DNA of 64,000 nucleotides from Streptomyces sp. NBC_00224. GTDB taxonomy: Bacteria > Actinomycetota > Actinomycetes > Streptomycetales > Streptomycetaceae. The position numbers and the translations under genes were made by a program. Shown one piece after another: positions 8,342 to 16,875 of the stretch (the first letter of the stretch is position 1; each line of letters starts with the position of its first letter). Below the pieces are notes generated by a model. That model saw nothing but the letters and a program-made list of their open reading frames with translations, ran no database searches and had not been told where the DNA came from. The stretch covers positions 8,445,001-8,509,000 of the forward strand of contig NZ_CP108106.1 of NCBI RefSeq assembly GCF_041435195.1, given 5' to 3'.

Positions 8342-9285
8342 GTCTGCCTCCCCTCACGGCCCGCGACGAGCGCGTCGATGGAGACGTCGAGCCGGGCCGG
8401 GTCGACCGGGGTGCGGTCCTCGACCCGCTCGCCGGCGCCCGGCCGGGTCCGGCTGGCCATCCATGCGGCCAGGTGGCGGTAGCACGCGCGCCGGTCGGCC
8501 GAGGACAACGGCGCCCGCCGGACCGCCGAAACGAAGCCCCAGACGTACTCGGCGAGCAGTCGGGGCGTCGGGTGCAGCGGCCCTGCCCGGCGCGGGTCCA
8601 GGTTGACGCACCGGGAGCGCTTGGAAGGGTTCGCCCGCTCAGCGCGGGTGGGGTGGTCGCGGCGGAAGTACAGTAGCTCCGGCACTTGGTGGAAGGGCCC
8701 GTGCAGACCGATCTCGGCGACGAACGTGCGGTCCGCGTGGTGGTAGCTGTCGTGCGGCTTCACCCGGCGCAGCACGTCGGCCCGCATCACCCCGTAGAAG
8801 TCGTCGCCACCGGGCTCGAACAGCATGCTGCGGAAGCGCTCCGGCGCGTGCGGCGAGTCGGTGGCGAGCGTGTACTCGTACGGCACCTTCACCTGGCCTT
8901 CGCCGTCGATGACCGCCTGGTCGGCGTGCGCGAGGATCACGTCAGGGCGTGAGTCCAGCGCAGATACGCAGCGCCGCAGCAGGTCCCGGGCGTACAGGTC
9001 GTCGTGCGAGGCCCACTTGAACAGTTCGCCCCGGCACTCGGTGAACACGTAGTTGTGGTTCGGTGCGGCGCCGATGTTCTTGAGCAGCCGGATGTACCGG
9101 ATGCGCGAGTCCTGCGCCGCGTACTTGCGGCAGATGTCCTGGGTCCCGTCGGTCGAGGCGTTGTCGGAGATGACCAGCTCGAAGTCCTCGTAGGTCTGTC
9201 CGAGCAGGGCGTCGAGCGACTCGGCCAGGTACTCCTCGCCGTTGTACACGGGCAGGCCGATGCTCAGCCGGGGATGGGTGGTCAT
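8338..9285 (-). CDS. Family 2 glycosyltransferase
   Basis: 315 residues, with a GT-A fold. The start RLSIGLPVYNGEEYL is the classic GT2 opening, followed by ISDNASTDGTQ and the metal-binding Asp pair Asp95-Asp96 in WASHDDLY. No hydrophobic segment is seen, so it should act at the inner face of the membrane and add one sugar to the lipid-linked repeat unit. It overlaps the flippase gene upstream and the pyruvyl transferase downstream by four bases each. Donor and acceptor cannot be read from sequence. Confidence 0.9.
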   Translation of the reverse strand: MTTHPRLSIGLPVYNGEEYLAESLDALLGQTYEDFELVISDNASTDGTQDICRKYAAQDSRIRYIRLLKNIGAAPNHNYVFTECRGELFKWASHDDLYARDLLRRCVSALDSRPDVILAHADQAVIDGEGQVKVPYEYTLATDSPHAPERFRSMLFEPGGDDFYGVMRADVLRRVKPHDSYHHADRTFVAEIGLHGPFHQVPELLYFRRDHPTRAERANPSKRSRCVNLDPRRAGPLHPTPRLLAEYVWGFVSAVRRAPLSSADRRACYRHLAAWMASRTRPGAGERVEDRTPVDPARLDVSIDALVAGREGRQT

Positions 9286-10589
9286 GACGTCCTCACTTCA
9301 CGGATGGGGTCTTGGTGGTGCTCGCGCAGGGCGGAGCGCAGTTCCAGCCACCACACGGTCGAGCTGCCGACGGTCGCGGCGGCGACGCCCCAGGCCGAGC
9401 CGACCGTGCCGGCCACGGCCGCCCCGCCGAGCCCGCCGCTGACATAGCAGGCGGAGGCGAACAGCTGGCAGCGCAGGCTGCGCCGGGCCGCGCCCAGCGC
9501 CCGCAGCCCGGCCGCCGCGCCGGTGCCGAGGCCCGCGCCCGCGACGGAGAGTGTGACCGGCGCGATGAGCTGCGAGGCGGAGTGCCAGACGCCGCCGAGG
9601 ACCAGCTCGCCGAGCCGGTCCGGCACCAGCAGCAGCGACCCGCCCCAGAGCAGCGCGCCGACGGCCTGCCCGCCGCCCAGCAGGAGACAGAACGTGCCGA
9701 GGCGGTGCGGGGCCCGCCGCAGTACTCGTGCCGCCTCGGTGACGGTGACCAGCGACAGCCCCATCAGGACGGCGAGGAACGGGCCGAGCAGCAACTCGGC
9801 GCCGCGTACCGTACCCACCGCGCTGACCCCGACGATCGCGCCGAGCCCGTATGCCCGCAGCTGGCTCGCGCCGCTGAGGCTGACGTTCTCGACCAGGTAC
9901 CGGTACCCGAGGTCGCGCTGCTCGCGCAGCCACCCGCGCGCTCCGCTCATGTGGGGCCGGATGCCGGACTGGAAGCAGCCGTACCCCGCGGCCACCGAGG
10001 CGGACGCGCCCCAGGCCAGCACGAAAGCGGCCACGCTGCCCACGTGGGCCGCCACCACCAGGGCCGGAACGAGCGCGACGCCCCACACGAGGTCGTTGAC
10101 GAACGCCTTTTGCCCGGTGCCGGCGGCGAAGAACGCGAACCGCCAGGCGTCCTGCAGCAGCAGCCCCGGCAGCACGACGCCGAGGACGGCGAACGCGGGC
10201 CCCACGCTGCCGCCGAGGGCAAGGCCGCCGAGCAGACATGCCGCGCCGATGGTGGTACCGACGCCGAGCGCGGTGCCCGAGGACCGGACCACCGCCGAGC
10301 GCCAGGACGCGTCCGGCACGCCGCTGAAGCGCACCACGAGCGGGTCGGTGGCCAGCCCGCGGGAGACGTTGAGCACCACGCCGTAGGTCACCCAGGCCAG
10401 GCTGAACGCGCCGAACGCGGCCGGCCCGAGCGAGCGTGCCACGTAGATCCCCACCGCGAAGTTGCTCATGCTGGAGGCCGCCTGATCGGCCAGTCCCCAG
10501 GACAGTCGGCCGACCATGGCCCGCTTGGCGGTCCGTGGGGCGGGTCCGGCCGCCGCCGATACCGTCGCCTTCTCCCCTTCGGTGGTCAT
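9282..10589 (-). CDS. Wzx-like polysaccharide flippase (MATE/MOP superfamily)
   Basis: 435 residues, with about twelve to fourteen hydrophobic helices and few charges outside the ends. The first helices (WGLADQAASSMSNFAVGIYVARSLG) match the start of MOP-superfamily O-antigen/teichuronic flippases. It would flip undecaprenyl-pyrophosphate-linked repeat units across the membrane for Wzy-type polymerisation. The stop overlaps the GT2 gene. It is the only flippase candidate in the locus and pairs with the polymerase-like gene ending at 16876. Confidence 0.85.
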   Translation of the reverse strand: MTTEGEKATVSAAAGPAPRTAKRAMVGRLSWGLADQAASSMSNFAVGIYVARSLGPAAFGAFSLAWVTYGVVLNVSRGLATDPLVVRFSGVPDASWRSAVVRSSGTALGVGTTIGAACLLGGLALGGSVGPAFAVLGVVLPGLLLQDAWRFAFFAAGTGQKAFVNDLVWGVALVPALVVAAHVGSVAAFVLAWGASASVAAGYGCFQSGIRPHMSGARGWLREQRDLGYRYLVENVSLSGASQLRAYGLGAIVGVSAVGTVRGAELLLGPFLAVLMGLSLVTVTEAARVLRRAPHRLGTFCLLLGGGQAVGALLWGGSLLLVPDRLGELVLGGVWHSASQLIAPVTLSVAGAGLGTGAAAGLRALGAARRSLRCQLFASACYVSGGLGGAAVAGTVGSAWGVAAATVGSSTVWWLELRSALREHHQDPIREVRTS

Positions 10590-10593
10590 GGCG

Positions 10594-11868
10594 TCATACC
10601 TTGATCAGATCGGCGCCGCGCAGGGCCTCGGCAGCGGCGGCGACGGCTTCGAACGGCAGCCCGGACCGCTCGGCGACGTCCAGCAGACCGTGCTCGCCGT
10701 CGGAGAGGCTGAGCACCCAGAGCATGGCCATCTGGGCCTGCTTGGTGTCGCTGCGGCCGCCGAGCGCGTCGTACAACCCGCGTCGGCCCAGCTGTGGTTC
10801 GCCGTAGGGGCTGAGGTTGAGATACCGCCGGTTGCGGTCGAGGACGGCGAAGGCCTCGCGGCAGACGGCGAGGGTGTCCGCCATCGCCTCGGGGGAGACG
10901 AAGTCCGGGTTGTCCGCCGAGGTGTGGTACTCGGGGTAGCCGGCGTAGGGGGTCCGGCTGAGGGAGCCCACGCCGAGGTCGAACCCGGGGGAACAGAACT
11001 GCCGCTCGTCGTAGCCGTACGGAGTGAACTCGGTGACGTGGTGCGGGCGTTCGGACGCGGCAAGGACGTGCCGCATCACCCGGTCGATCTCCGCGTTGCC
11101 GCGTCGGCTCTGCTTGTACGTCAGTCGGCCCCGGTCGCCGGCGCAGGCCAGCACCAGGCCGTGCTTGACCCGGTCGATCCGCTCCGCGTTGCGGGCCAGC
11201 CAGGTGATCGCCCCGATGGTGCCGGGCGCGAAGATGAACCGGTAGGTGTAGTACGGCGATTGCTCCGCCAGCGCCCGGGCCAGGAACACCGCCACCGCGA
11301 TGCCTGCCAGGTTGTCGTTGGCCAGCGAGGGGTGACAGACGTGGCAGGAGACGATCACCTCGTCGGGGACCTGCCCGGGGACGATGTGCTCGGCGTAGGT
11401 GAGGTGGCCGTCGGCGAGCGTGGAGTCGATGCGTACCTCGTAATCGCCTTCAGGCAGCGCGTCCAAGGTGTCCTGGGCCAGGCAGAATCCCCACTCCGGC
11501 TTGTAGTAGCTGGTGCGGTACGGCACCCAGGCCGGGTGGTCCGGCAGGGTGTGCAGGTGCGCGCGGAGCTCGGCCAGCGGCATGGTCGCCGACACCGGCA
11601 CGCTGTAGCCGAGCACGTGCAGGCTGGACGCGGCGAAGTCGACGACCCGGTGGCCGGCGGTGTCGGCGATGTACGCGTCCCGGATGTTCCACTCCTGCGG
11701 CACCGTCCAGTCGAGCACTTGCGTCCCGGTCGGCACCTCGTGCACCTGCAGCGGAACGTATTCGCCGACGATCTCCAGGGTGGCGCGCACACCGTCGCCG
11801 GTGATGCTCCGGCACAGCGGGTACAACCGCTCCACCAGCGCGTGCATCTCCTCGCCGACCGCGGTCAC
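10594..11868 (-). CDS. DUF2172/DUF4910 aminopeptidase-like (M28-fold) protein
   Basis: 424 residues from GTG 11868, chosen because it overlaps the upstream stop as GTGA; the longer frame would run through the neighbouring gene. It begins with ALVERLYPLCRSITGDGVR, typical of this family, and contains VSCHVCHPSLANDNLAGIAV, which resembles the zinc-site region of M28 peptidases. The C-terminal 80 residues form a small winged-helix-like module. Members occur in O-antigen and glycan loci beside cytidylyltransferases and PIG-L proteins, although no polysaccharide step is firmly assigned. A role in removing or transferring an amide-linked group on a sugar is a guess. Family assignment is fairly secure, function is not. 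Confidence 0.8.
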   Translation of the reverse strand: MTAVGEEMHALVERLYPLCRSITGDGVRATLEIVGEYVPLQVHEVPTGTQVLDWTVPQEWNIRDAYIADTAGHRVVDFAASSLHVLGYSVPVSATMPLAELRAHLHTLPDHPAWVPYRTSYYKPEWGFCLAQDTLDALPEGDYEVRIDSTLADGHLTYAEHIVPGQVPDEVIVSCHVCHPSLANDNLAGIAVAVFLARALAEQSPYYTYRFIFAPGTIGAITWLARNAERIDRVKHGLVLACAGDRGRLTYKQSRRGNAEIDRVMRHVLAASERPHHVTEFTPYGYDERQFCSPGFDLGVGSLSRTPYAGYPEYHTSADNPDFVSPEAMADTLAVCREAFAVLDRNRRYLNLSPYGEPQLGRRGLYDALGGRSDTKQAQMAMLWVLSLSDGEHGLLDVAERSGLPFEAVAAAAEALRGADLIKV

Positions 11869-12890
11869 CGGCGCCACCGCAGGGTGTCGTCGACCGTGCC
11901 GGCCTCGGACGCCGCGCGCAGCACGGCAAGGCGGGTGAAGCGCCGCTCGAAGTCCTCCCGGGTCAACCCGTGTTTGCGGTAGGCGTCGGCGAGTTCGAGC
12001 GCGCCCCGCTTCACCGTCCACTCGCAGTCGAAGCCGGGGATCGCGGCGCGGAACCGGGAGAAGTCCACCCGGTATGACCGCGGGTCGGCACCGGTCTCCC
12101 CGGTGATCACCACCTTCGAGCCGGACACCGCCTCGGCGACCTGCTCGGCGATCTCGGCGACCGTGACGTTGTTCATCTCGCTGCCGATGTTGAACGCCCG
12201 GTCGTGCACCGCTTCGCGCGGTGCGGTCAGCGCGGCCGCGAAGGCCCGTGCGATGTCGGCGGCGTGCACCAGCGGGCGCCAGGGGGTGCCGTCGGAGAGC
12301 ACCAGCACCTCGCCGGACAGGAGCGCGTGGCCCACCAGGTTGTTCAGCACGATGTCGGCGCGGAGCCGGGGTGAGTAGCCGAAGGCGGTGGCGTTGCGCA
12401 TGAACACCGGGCTGAAGTCGCCGTCGGCCAGCGCGTGCAGGTCGTCCTCAACACGCACCTTGGACTCCGCGTACGGCGTCACCGGGCGCAGCGGGGCGTC
12501 CTCGGCCACCAGGTCGCTGCCGCCTGCGGCACCGTAGACCGAGCACGTCGACGCGTACAGGAAGCGCCGCACTCCGGCGTCGCGGGCCAGCCGGGCCAGC
12601 CGTACGGAGGCGTGGTGGTTGATGTCGTAGGTGAGCTCCGGCGCCAGCGAGCCCAGCGGGTCGTTGGACAGCGCGGCCAGGTGGATCACGGCGTCCACCC
12701 CGGCCACGTGGTCGGCCGTGACGTCGCGCAGGTCCACCCGATGCCCCTGCGGGTCGGCGGGCGGCGGGCCAAGGACGCAGTCGGCGAACAGGCCGGAGTC
12801 GAGGCCGACGACTTCGTGTCCGGCGGCCGCGAGGACCGGGGCCATCACGGTGCCCAGGTAGCCCTGGTGTCCGGTCAGTAGTACGCGCAA
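11865..12890 (-). CDS. NAD(P)-dependent sugar epimerase/dehydratase (extended SDR)
   Basis: 341 residues from a TTG start with GGGGGAC upstream. It has a Rossmann glycine motif TGHQGYLG (6-13), STCSVYGA containing the Ser/Thr of the catalytic set, and YAESK as the Tyr-x-x-x-Lys pair. Extended SDRs of this type act on nucleotide sugars as 4-epimerases, 4,6-dehydratases or 4-reductases. The extreme C-terminus runs into the GTGA overlap with the next gene. It is the only SDR in the locus and lies among a cytidylyltransferase, deacetylase and C-methyltransferase. It may therefore provide the 4,6-dehydratase or 4-ketoreductase step of the CDP-sugar route; which one cannot be settled here. Confidence 0.85.
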   Translation of the reverse strand: MRVLLTGHQGYLGTVMAPVLAAAGHEVVGLDSGLFADCVLGPPPADPQGHRVDLRDVTADHVAGVDAVIHLAALSNDPLGSLAPELTYDINHHASVRLARLARDAGVRRFLYASTCSVYGAAGGSDLVAEDAPLRPVTPYAESKVRVEDDLHALADGDFSPVFMRNATAFGYSPRLRADIVLNNLVGHALLSGEVLVLSDGTPWRPLVHAADIARAFAAALTAPREAVHDRAFNIGSEMNNVTVAEIAEQVAEAVSGSKVVITGETGADPRSYRVDFSRFRAAIPGFDCEWTVKRGALELADAYRKHGLTREDFERRFTRLAVLRAASEAGTVDDTLRWRR

Positions 12891-12893
12891 AGT

Positions 12894-13556
12894 TCAGTCC
12901 CCCACAGTGGAAGTGCCAAGGTTGAGCGTGAGTTTGGTGACGGCGAAGGCCTCGGCGTAGCGCGCATGGCATTCGATGCCGCGGATCCGTGCGAGGCCGA
13001 GGAAGGCCTCCCGGTCGTACCAGGGCCGGTGCCGTTGCGAGGGGTAGTGCTCCTGCAGCAGCCGCACCTTCTGTTCGGCGACCTCCGGCGACAGCGGCTG
13101 GTACGCCGTCGGACGGCCGAGATCGCCGTCCCACTTGACGATCTCGTAGCCGAGGCCGAGGTGGTCGCGGAACGCGGTGGTCACCAGCTTCGCCAGGCCG
13201 CGGTGGTCCTGGTGCGCGTCATCGGTGCGCGGTGCAAGCACGAGATCCGGCTCGGTCTGCGCGCGGAGCTCCTCGACTGCGGCCTTGGCCTCGTCCCAGT
13301 GCGCGGGCAGTCGGCCGTCCGGCAGCTTGTGTACGGTCAGCCGCAGGTCGGCGCCCGGGCAGAAGGCGGCGAGCGCGGCCTGCTCCTCCTGCTCCCGTTC
13401 GCTGCCACCGCCGGAGAGCACCAGCGCGTCGACACGGATATCCGGGTGCGCGCGGCACATTGTCAGCAGCGTGCCGCCGGCGCCGATGGCGATGTCGTCG
13501 CAGTGCGCGCCCACCGCGACGATCCGGTCCAGGCGCCCGGCCCCGAGCCGGATCAC
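12894..13556 (-). CDS. PIG-L family deacetylase
   Basis: 220 residues from GTG 13556, which overlaps the cytidylyltransferase stop as GTGA. The N-terminal motif is AHCDD (His18, Asp20, Asp21), a variant of the AHPDD zinc/catalytic motif of PIG-L/LmbE enzymes, with the later DAHQDHRG supplying the second histidine pair. The family removes N-acyl groups from GlcNAc-type sugars (GPI precursors, mycothiol, teicoplanin), usually with zinc. Substitution of the motif Pro by Cys is unusual but spares the metal ligands. The operon position suggests an N-acetyl sugar or a formyl/acyl group on the CDP-linked sugar as substrate. Confidence 0.87.
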   Translation of the reverse strand: MIRLGAGRLDRIVAVGAHCDDIAIGAGGTLLTMCRAHPDIRVDALVLSGGGSEREQEEQAALAAFCPGADLRLTVHKLPDGRLPAHWDEAKAAVEELRAQTEPDLVLAPRTDDAHQDHRGLAKLVTTAFRDHLGLGYEIVKWDGDLGRPTAYQPLSPEVAEQKVRLLQEHYPSQRHRPWYDREAFLGLARIRGIECHARYAEAFAVTKLTLNLGTSTVGD

Positions 13557-14347
13557 GCCCTTGCCCCCGCGCCGTCCCGTTCCCACACGGCCCAGGGACG
13601 GTCGCCCCGGGCGTAGGCGTCGTCGAGGGCGGCCCGCTCCTTCACAGTGTCGGTCGGCTTCCAGAAGCCGCGGTGCTGGTGCGCCACCAGCCTGCCGCGC
13701 TTGGCCAGTTCGGCACATCCGTCGGCGACCAGGTCCCCGTTCTCCGGTATGTGGTCGAAGACCTCCTGGCGGAGCACGAAGTAGCCGCCGTTCTCCCACA
13801 GCGGCAGTTCGCTGACCGCGGTGATGCCCCCCACCAGGCCGTCCTCGCCCAGGTCCACGCAGTGGAACGACGACTGCGGCGGCACCACCATCATCGACGC
13901 CCCGACGTCACGCCGGGCGAAGGAGTCGATCATCTCCGGCAGCGGGGCATCGGTGAGCACGTCGGCGTAGTTGGCGAGGAACATCTCCTCGCCGTCCAGG
14001 TGGTGTCGCACCCGGCGCAGCCGCTCCCCGATCGGCGACTCGACGCCTGTCTGCGCGAACGTGATCGTCCAGTCGGCGATGTCGGTGGACAGCAGCTCGG
14101 TCCGCCCGTGCCGCAGCACGAAGTCGTTGGACGTCGTCTCCTCGTAGTTGAGGAAGAAGTTCTTGATGTGGTGAGCCCCGTACCCGAGGCACAGGATGAA
14201 CTCCGTGTGCCCGAAGTACGCGTAGTAGCGCATGACGTGCCAGATCAGCGGCCGCGGGCCGACCATCGCCATCGGCTTGGGCATGTCGTCGGCGGCTCCG
14301 CTGCGCATCCGCAGCCCGTAACCGCCGCAGAACAGAACGACCTTCAT
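13553..14347 (-). CDS. Hexose-1-phosphate cytidylyltransferase-like nucleotidyltransferase (RfbF type)
   Basis: 264 residues. The start MKVVLFCGGYGLRMR with MPKPM is the GGxGxR...PKP nucleotide-binding signature, and LIWHVMRYYAYFGHTEFILC is characteristic of glucose-1-phosphate cytidylyltransferases rather than thymidylyltransferases. The WKPTDTVKER segment near the C-terminus is also typical of RfbF. The enzyme would make CDP-glucose (or a relative) from CTP and the sugar 1-phosphate, opening a CDP-sugar branch. It starts 13 bases after the C-methyltransferase stop and overlaps the PIG-L gene. Confidence 0.88.
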   Translation of the reverse strand: MKVVLFCGGYGLRMRSGAADDMPKPMAMVGPRPLIWHVMRYYAYFGHTEFILCLGYGAHHIKNFFLNYEETTSNDFVLRHGRTELLSTDIADWTITFAQTGVESPIGERLRRVRHHLDGEEMFLANYADVLTDAPLPEMIDSFARRDVGASMMVVPPQSSFHCVDLGEDGLVGGITAVSELPLWENGGYFVLRQEVFDHIPENGDLVADGCAELAKRGRLVAHQHRGFWKPTDTVKERAALDDAYARGDRPWAVWERDGAGARA

Positions 14348-14360
14348 GCTGTGACCTCAT

Positions 14361-15596
14361 TCACGACGTGGCCTCGACAATGCTCAGTTCCGGGATGGGA
14401 AAGACCAGCCGGCCGCCCCAGTCGTGCACGAAGGACAACTGCTCGACCAGCTCGGCCCGCAGGTTCCACGGGAGGACGAGGACGTAGTCCGGCTTGTCGG
14501 CGGCTATCCGCTCGGGCGGCAGGATGGGGATGCGGGTGCCCGGAGTGAACCTGCCGTGCTTGTAGGGGTTGCGGTCGACCGTGTACGCGAGCAGGTCGGG
14601 CCGGATGCCGCAGTGGTTGAGCAGGGTGTTTCCCTTGCCCGGGGCGCCGTAGCCGACGACCGTCTCGCCGCGCTCGGCCGCTGTGATGAGGAACTTGAGG
14701 AGGTCGCGGCGCACCTTGGCGACCCGGGCGGAGAACTCGGTGTACCCGGACAACTCCTGCAGCCCGGCGGCCTTCTCCCGGTCAAGCACGTCGGCCACTT
14801 GCCGGGTCGGCTCGCCGGCCACCTCGGTCGGCCGGGCCCACAGCCGGATGGAGCCGCCGTGCGTGGGCAGCAACTCCACGTCCACGAGCGCGAGTCCGCC
14901 GCTCGCGAGGGCCCGGGTCGCGGACGCGACCGTGTAGTACTGGAAGTGCTCGTGGTAGACCGTGTCGTACTGGTTCTCCTCGATCAGGGTCAGCAGGTGC
15001 TGCACCTCGATGGAGACCCAGCCGTCGTCGGCGACCAGGGCGCGCAGCCCCTGGGTGAACCCGACCACGTCGGGGATGTGCGCGTACACGTTGTTGGCCA
15101 CGACCAGGTCCGCCGGGCCGTGCTCGGCGCGGACGTCCGAGCCGGTGGCCGGGTCCAGGAACTCCGTGAGCGTGGGCACACCCGCGTCCCGCGCCGCGGC
15201 GCCGACGTTCACCGACGGCTCGATGCCGAGGCAGCGGATCCCGCGGTCCACCACGTGCCTGAGCAGGTACCCGTCGTTGCTCGCGACCTCGACCACGAAG
15301 GCGTCGGGGCCGAGCCCCACTCGCCGTACGGCGTCGGCGACGAACGTGCGCGCGTGCTCCACCCAGGAGGTCGAGTAGGAGGAGAAGTACGCGTACTGCG
15401 TGAACGTCTCCTCCGGCGTGATCAGCGGAGGTATCTGAGCGAGCCAGCAGTCGGTGCAGACCCGCAGGTGCAGCGGGTACGCCGGTTCCGGTTGGTCCAG
15501 TTGGTCCGCGGCGAGGAAGCTCTCGCACGGCGGGGTCGCTCCGAGATCGACGACGCTTGCCAGCGCCGCCGAGCCACAGAGTCGGCATCTTGTCAT
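14361..15596 (-). CDS. Nucleotide-sugar C-methyltransferase (TylC3/TcaB9 type)
   Basis: 411 residues in the three-part layout of sugar C-methyltransferases. An N-terminal zinc domain has CxxC pairs at Cys4/Cys7 and Cys47/Cys50. A SAM-binding Rossmann domain carries VVEVASNDGYLL near 95-106. The C-terminal Methyltransf_14 domain has VVGYGAPGKGNTLLNHCGI. In deoxysugar routes these enzymes add a methyl group at C3 of a 4-keto-2,6-dideoxy or 4-keto-6-deoxy nucleotide sugar, giving a branched sugar. The conserved SYSTSWVEHA and YDTVYHEHFQYY segments are present. Its start overlaps the upstream GT4 stop (ATGA), and the adjacent cytidylyltransferase suggests a CDP-sugar substrate. Confidence 0.9.
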   Translation of the reverse strand: MTRCRLCGSAALASVVDLGATPPCESFLAADQLDQPEPAYPLHLRVCTDCWLAQIPPLITPEETFTQYAYFSSYSTSWVEHARTFVADAVRRVGLGPDAFVVEVASNDGYLLRHVVDRGIRCLGIEPSVNVGAAARDAGVPTLTEFLDPATGSDVRAEHGPADLVVANNVYAHIPDVVGFTQGLRALVADDGWVSIEVQHLLTLIEENQYDTVYHEHFQYYTVASATRALASGGLALVDVELLPTHGGSIRLWARPTEVAGEPTRQVADVLDREKAAGLQELSGYTEFSARVAKVRRDLLKFLITAAERGETVVGYGAPGKGNTLLNHCGIRPDLLAYTVDRNPYKHGRFTPGTRIPILPPERIAADKPDYVLVLPWNLRAELVEQLSFVHDWGGRLVFPIPELSIVEATS

Positions 15597-16873
15597 GTGG
15601 TGCCCCCATCCCCCCTGCTCGCGCGGGTGACCCGTCGCGAGCCAGTGTTTTCGTCCCCTACCGGCGGCGGGCTGTCCCCGTCGCCGGACCGACCCGCGAT
15701 CGCGGTGCGGTATTCATCCACCAGGCGCTCCAGCCCGACGGCCGGGCTGAAGCCCTGCTCGTAACGGCGCCGGGCCGCCTGGCCCATCTCCCGGTTGCGG
15801 GCCGTCTCGGCCGTGATCCGGCGCAGGCAGTCCGCGAGCGAGGCGGGCTCGCCCGGCTGGTGCAGCAGCCCGGTCACCCCGTCCTCGACGAGTTCGACGA
15901 AGGCGCCGTGACCGGCGGCGACGGCCGGGACCCCCGCCGCCATCGCCTCCGCTACCACCAGGCCGAACGTCTCCAGGGAGATCGAGGGAGCCACCACGGC
16001 GACCGACCGCGCGACGGCCTGCCGGCACTGATCCGGGTCGTACAGGCCGACGTACCGCACGTCGTCCCGGCCCTGTGCCCAGGCGGTCACGTCCCGCTCC
16101 AGTGGCCCCGCGCCGGCGAGCACGAGCGGCACGCCCACACCGCCGTCCGCGGCGATCTCGTCCCACGCGGCCATGAGCAGCCGCACGCCCTTGGCCTCCG
16201 CGAGCCGGCCGAGGAAGAGCAGATGCTCGCCGTCGCCCGCTCGGCGCGCGCCCGGCTCGGGCACGAAGTTGTGCTTCACCGCAAGGCGCGAGGCAGGCAT
16301 GCCGGACCGCACCAGGATGTCGCGCTGCGCCGCGGAGATGCAGAAGAACCGCTCCACGCCGGACCACCACCGCCGCCGGTTGACCAACAGGCTGACCGCG
16401 AGCGGGACCGTCGCCAGCCGGGAGTTGCGGTAGCAGCCGTGCCGGACGGCGGGCAGCGGCGCCAGCGCCCCGACGCACTCGGTGCACGACCGGCCGTCGC
16501 GGTGCAGCGTGCCGGGCGGGCAGACCTGGGTGTAGTTGTGCAGCGTGGCGACGACGGGCACGTCGGCGTCGGCACAGGCGGCCAGCACCGCCGGCGACAG
16601 GAGCGGGAAGACGTTGTGGACGTGCACCACGTCAGGCCGTTCGCTGCGGAGCCGGGCGGCGAGCTCAGCGCGGACCGCCGGGTTCCACGGCACGAGGAGC
16701 GGCACCGCGGCCTTGGCCAGCAGGGACCGGGCGGCGATGTCGTCGCTGCGCCGCTCGAAGACATCGACTCGGTGGCCGGCCGCGCGCAGCAGCCCCACCT
16801 CCTCGTCGACGACCCTGTTCTCCCCGCTCGGCTGCGCCGAGGAGTAGCGGTTGTGCACCACGAGTACGTGCAT
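15593..16873 (-). CDS. Family 4 glycosyltransferase
   Basis: 426 residues from ATG 16873; a much longer frame reads through the polymerase gene out of frame and is spurious. It is a GT-B enzyme. The N-terminal domain begins HVLVVHNRYSSAQPSGENRV, and the C-terminal domain has LLFLGRLAEAKGVRLL and the SLETFGLVVAEAMAAG donor-binding motif with the E-x7-E pattern of retaining GT4 enzymes. It has an unusual cysteine-containing insert (CPPGTLHRDGRSCTECVG), known in some actinobacterial GT4 members. It acts on the cytosolic side on lipid-linked intermediates; donor unknown. The stop overlaps the methyltransferase start. Confidence 0.9.
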   Translation of the reverse strand: MHVLVVHNRYSSAQPSGENRVVDEEVGLLRAAGHRVDVFERRSDDIAARSLLAKAAVPLLVPWNPAVRAELAARLRSERPDVVHVHNVFPLLSPAVLAACADADVPVVATLHNYTQVCPPGTLHRDGRSCTECVGALAPLPAVRHGCYRNSRLATVPLAVSLLVNRRRWWSGVERFFCISAAQRDILVRSGMPASRLAVKHNFVPEPGARRAGDGEHLLFLGRLAEAKGVRLLMAAWDEIAADGGVGVPLVLAGAGPLERDVTAWAQGRDDVRYVGLYDPDQCRQAVARSVAVVAPSISLETFGLVVAEAMAAGVPAVAAGHGAFVELVEDGVTGLLHQPGEPASLADCLRRITAETARNREMGQAARRRYEQGFSPAVGLERLVDEYRTAIAGRSGDGDSPPPVGDENTGSRRVTRASRGDGGTT

Positions 16874-16875
16874 GG

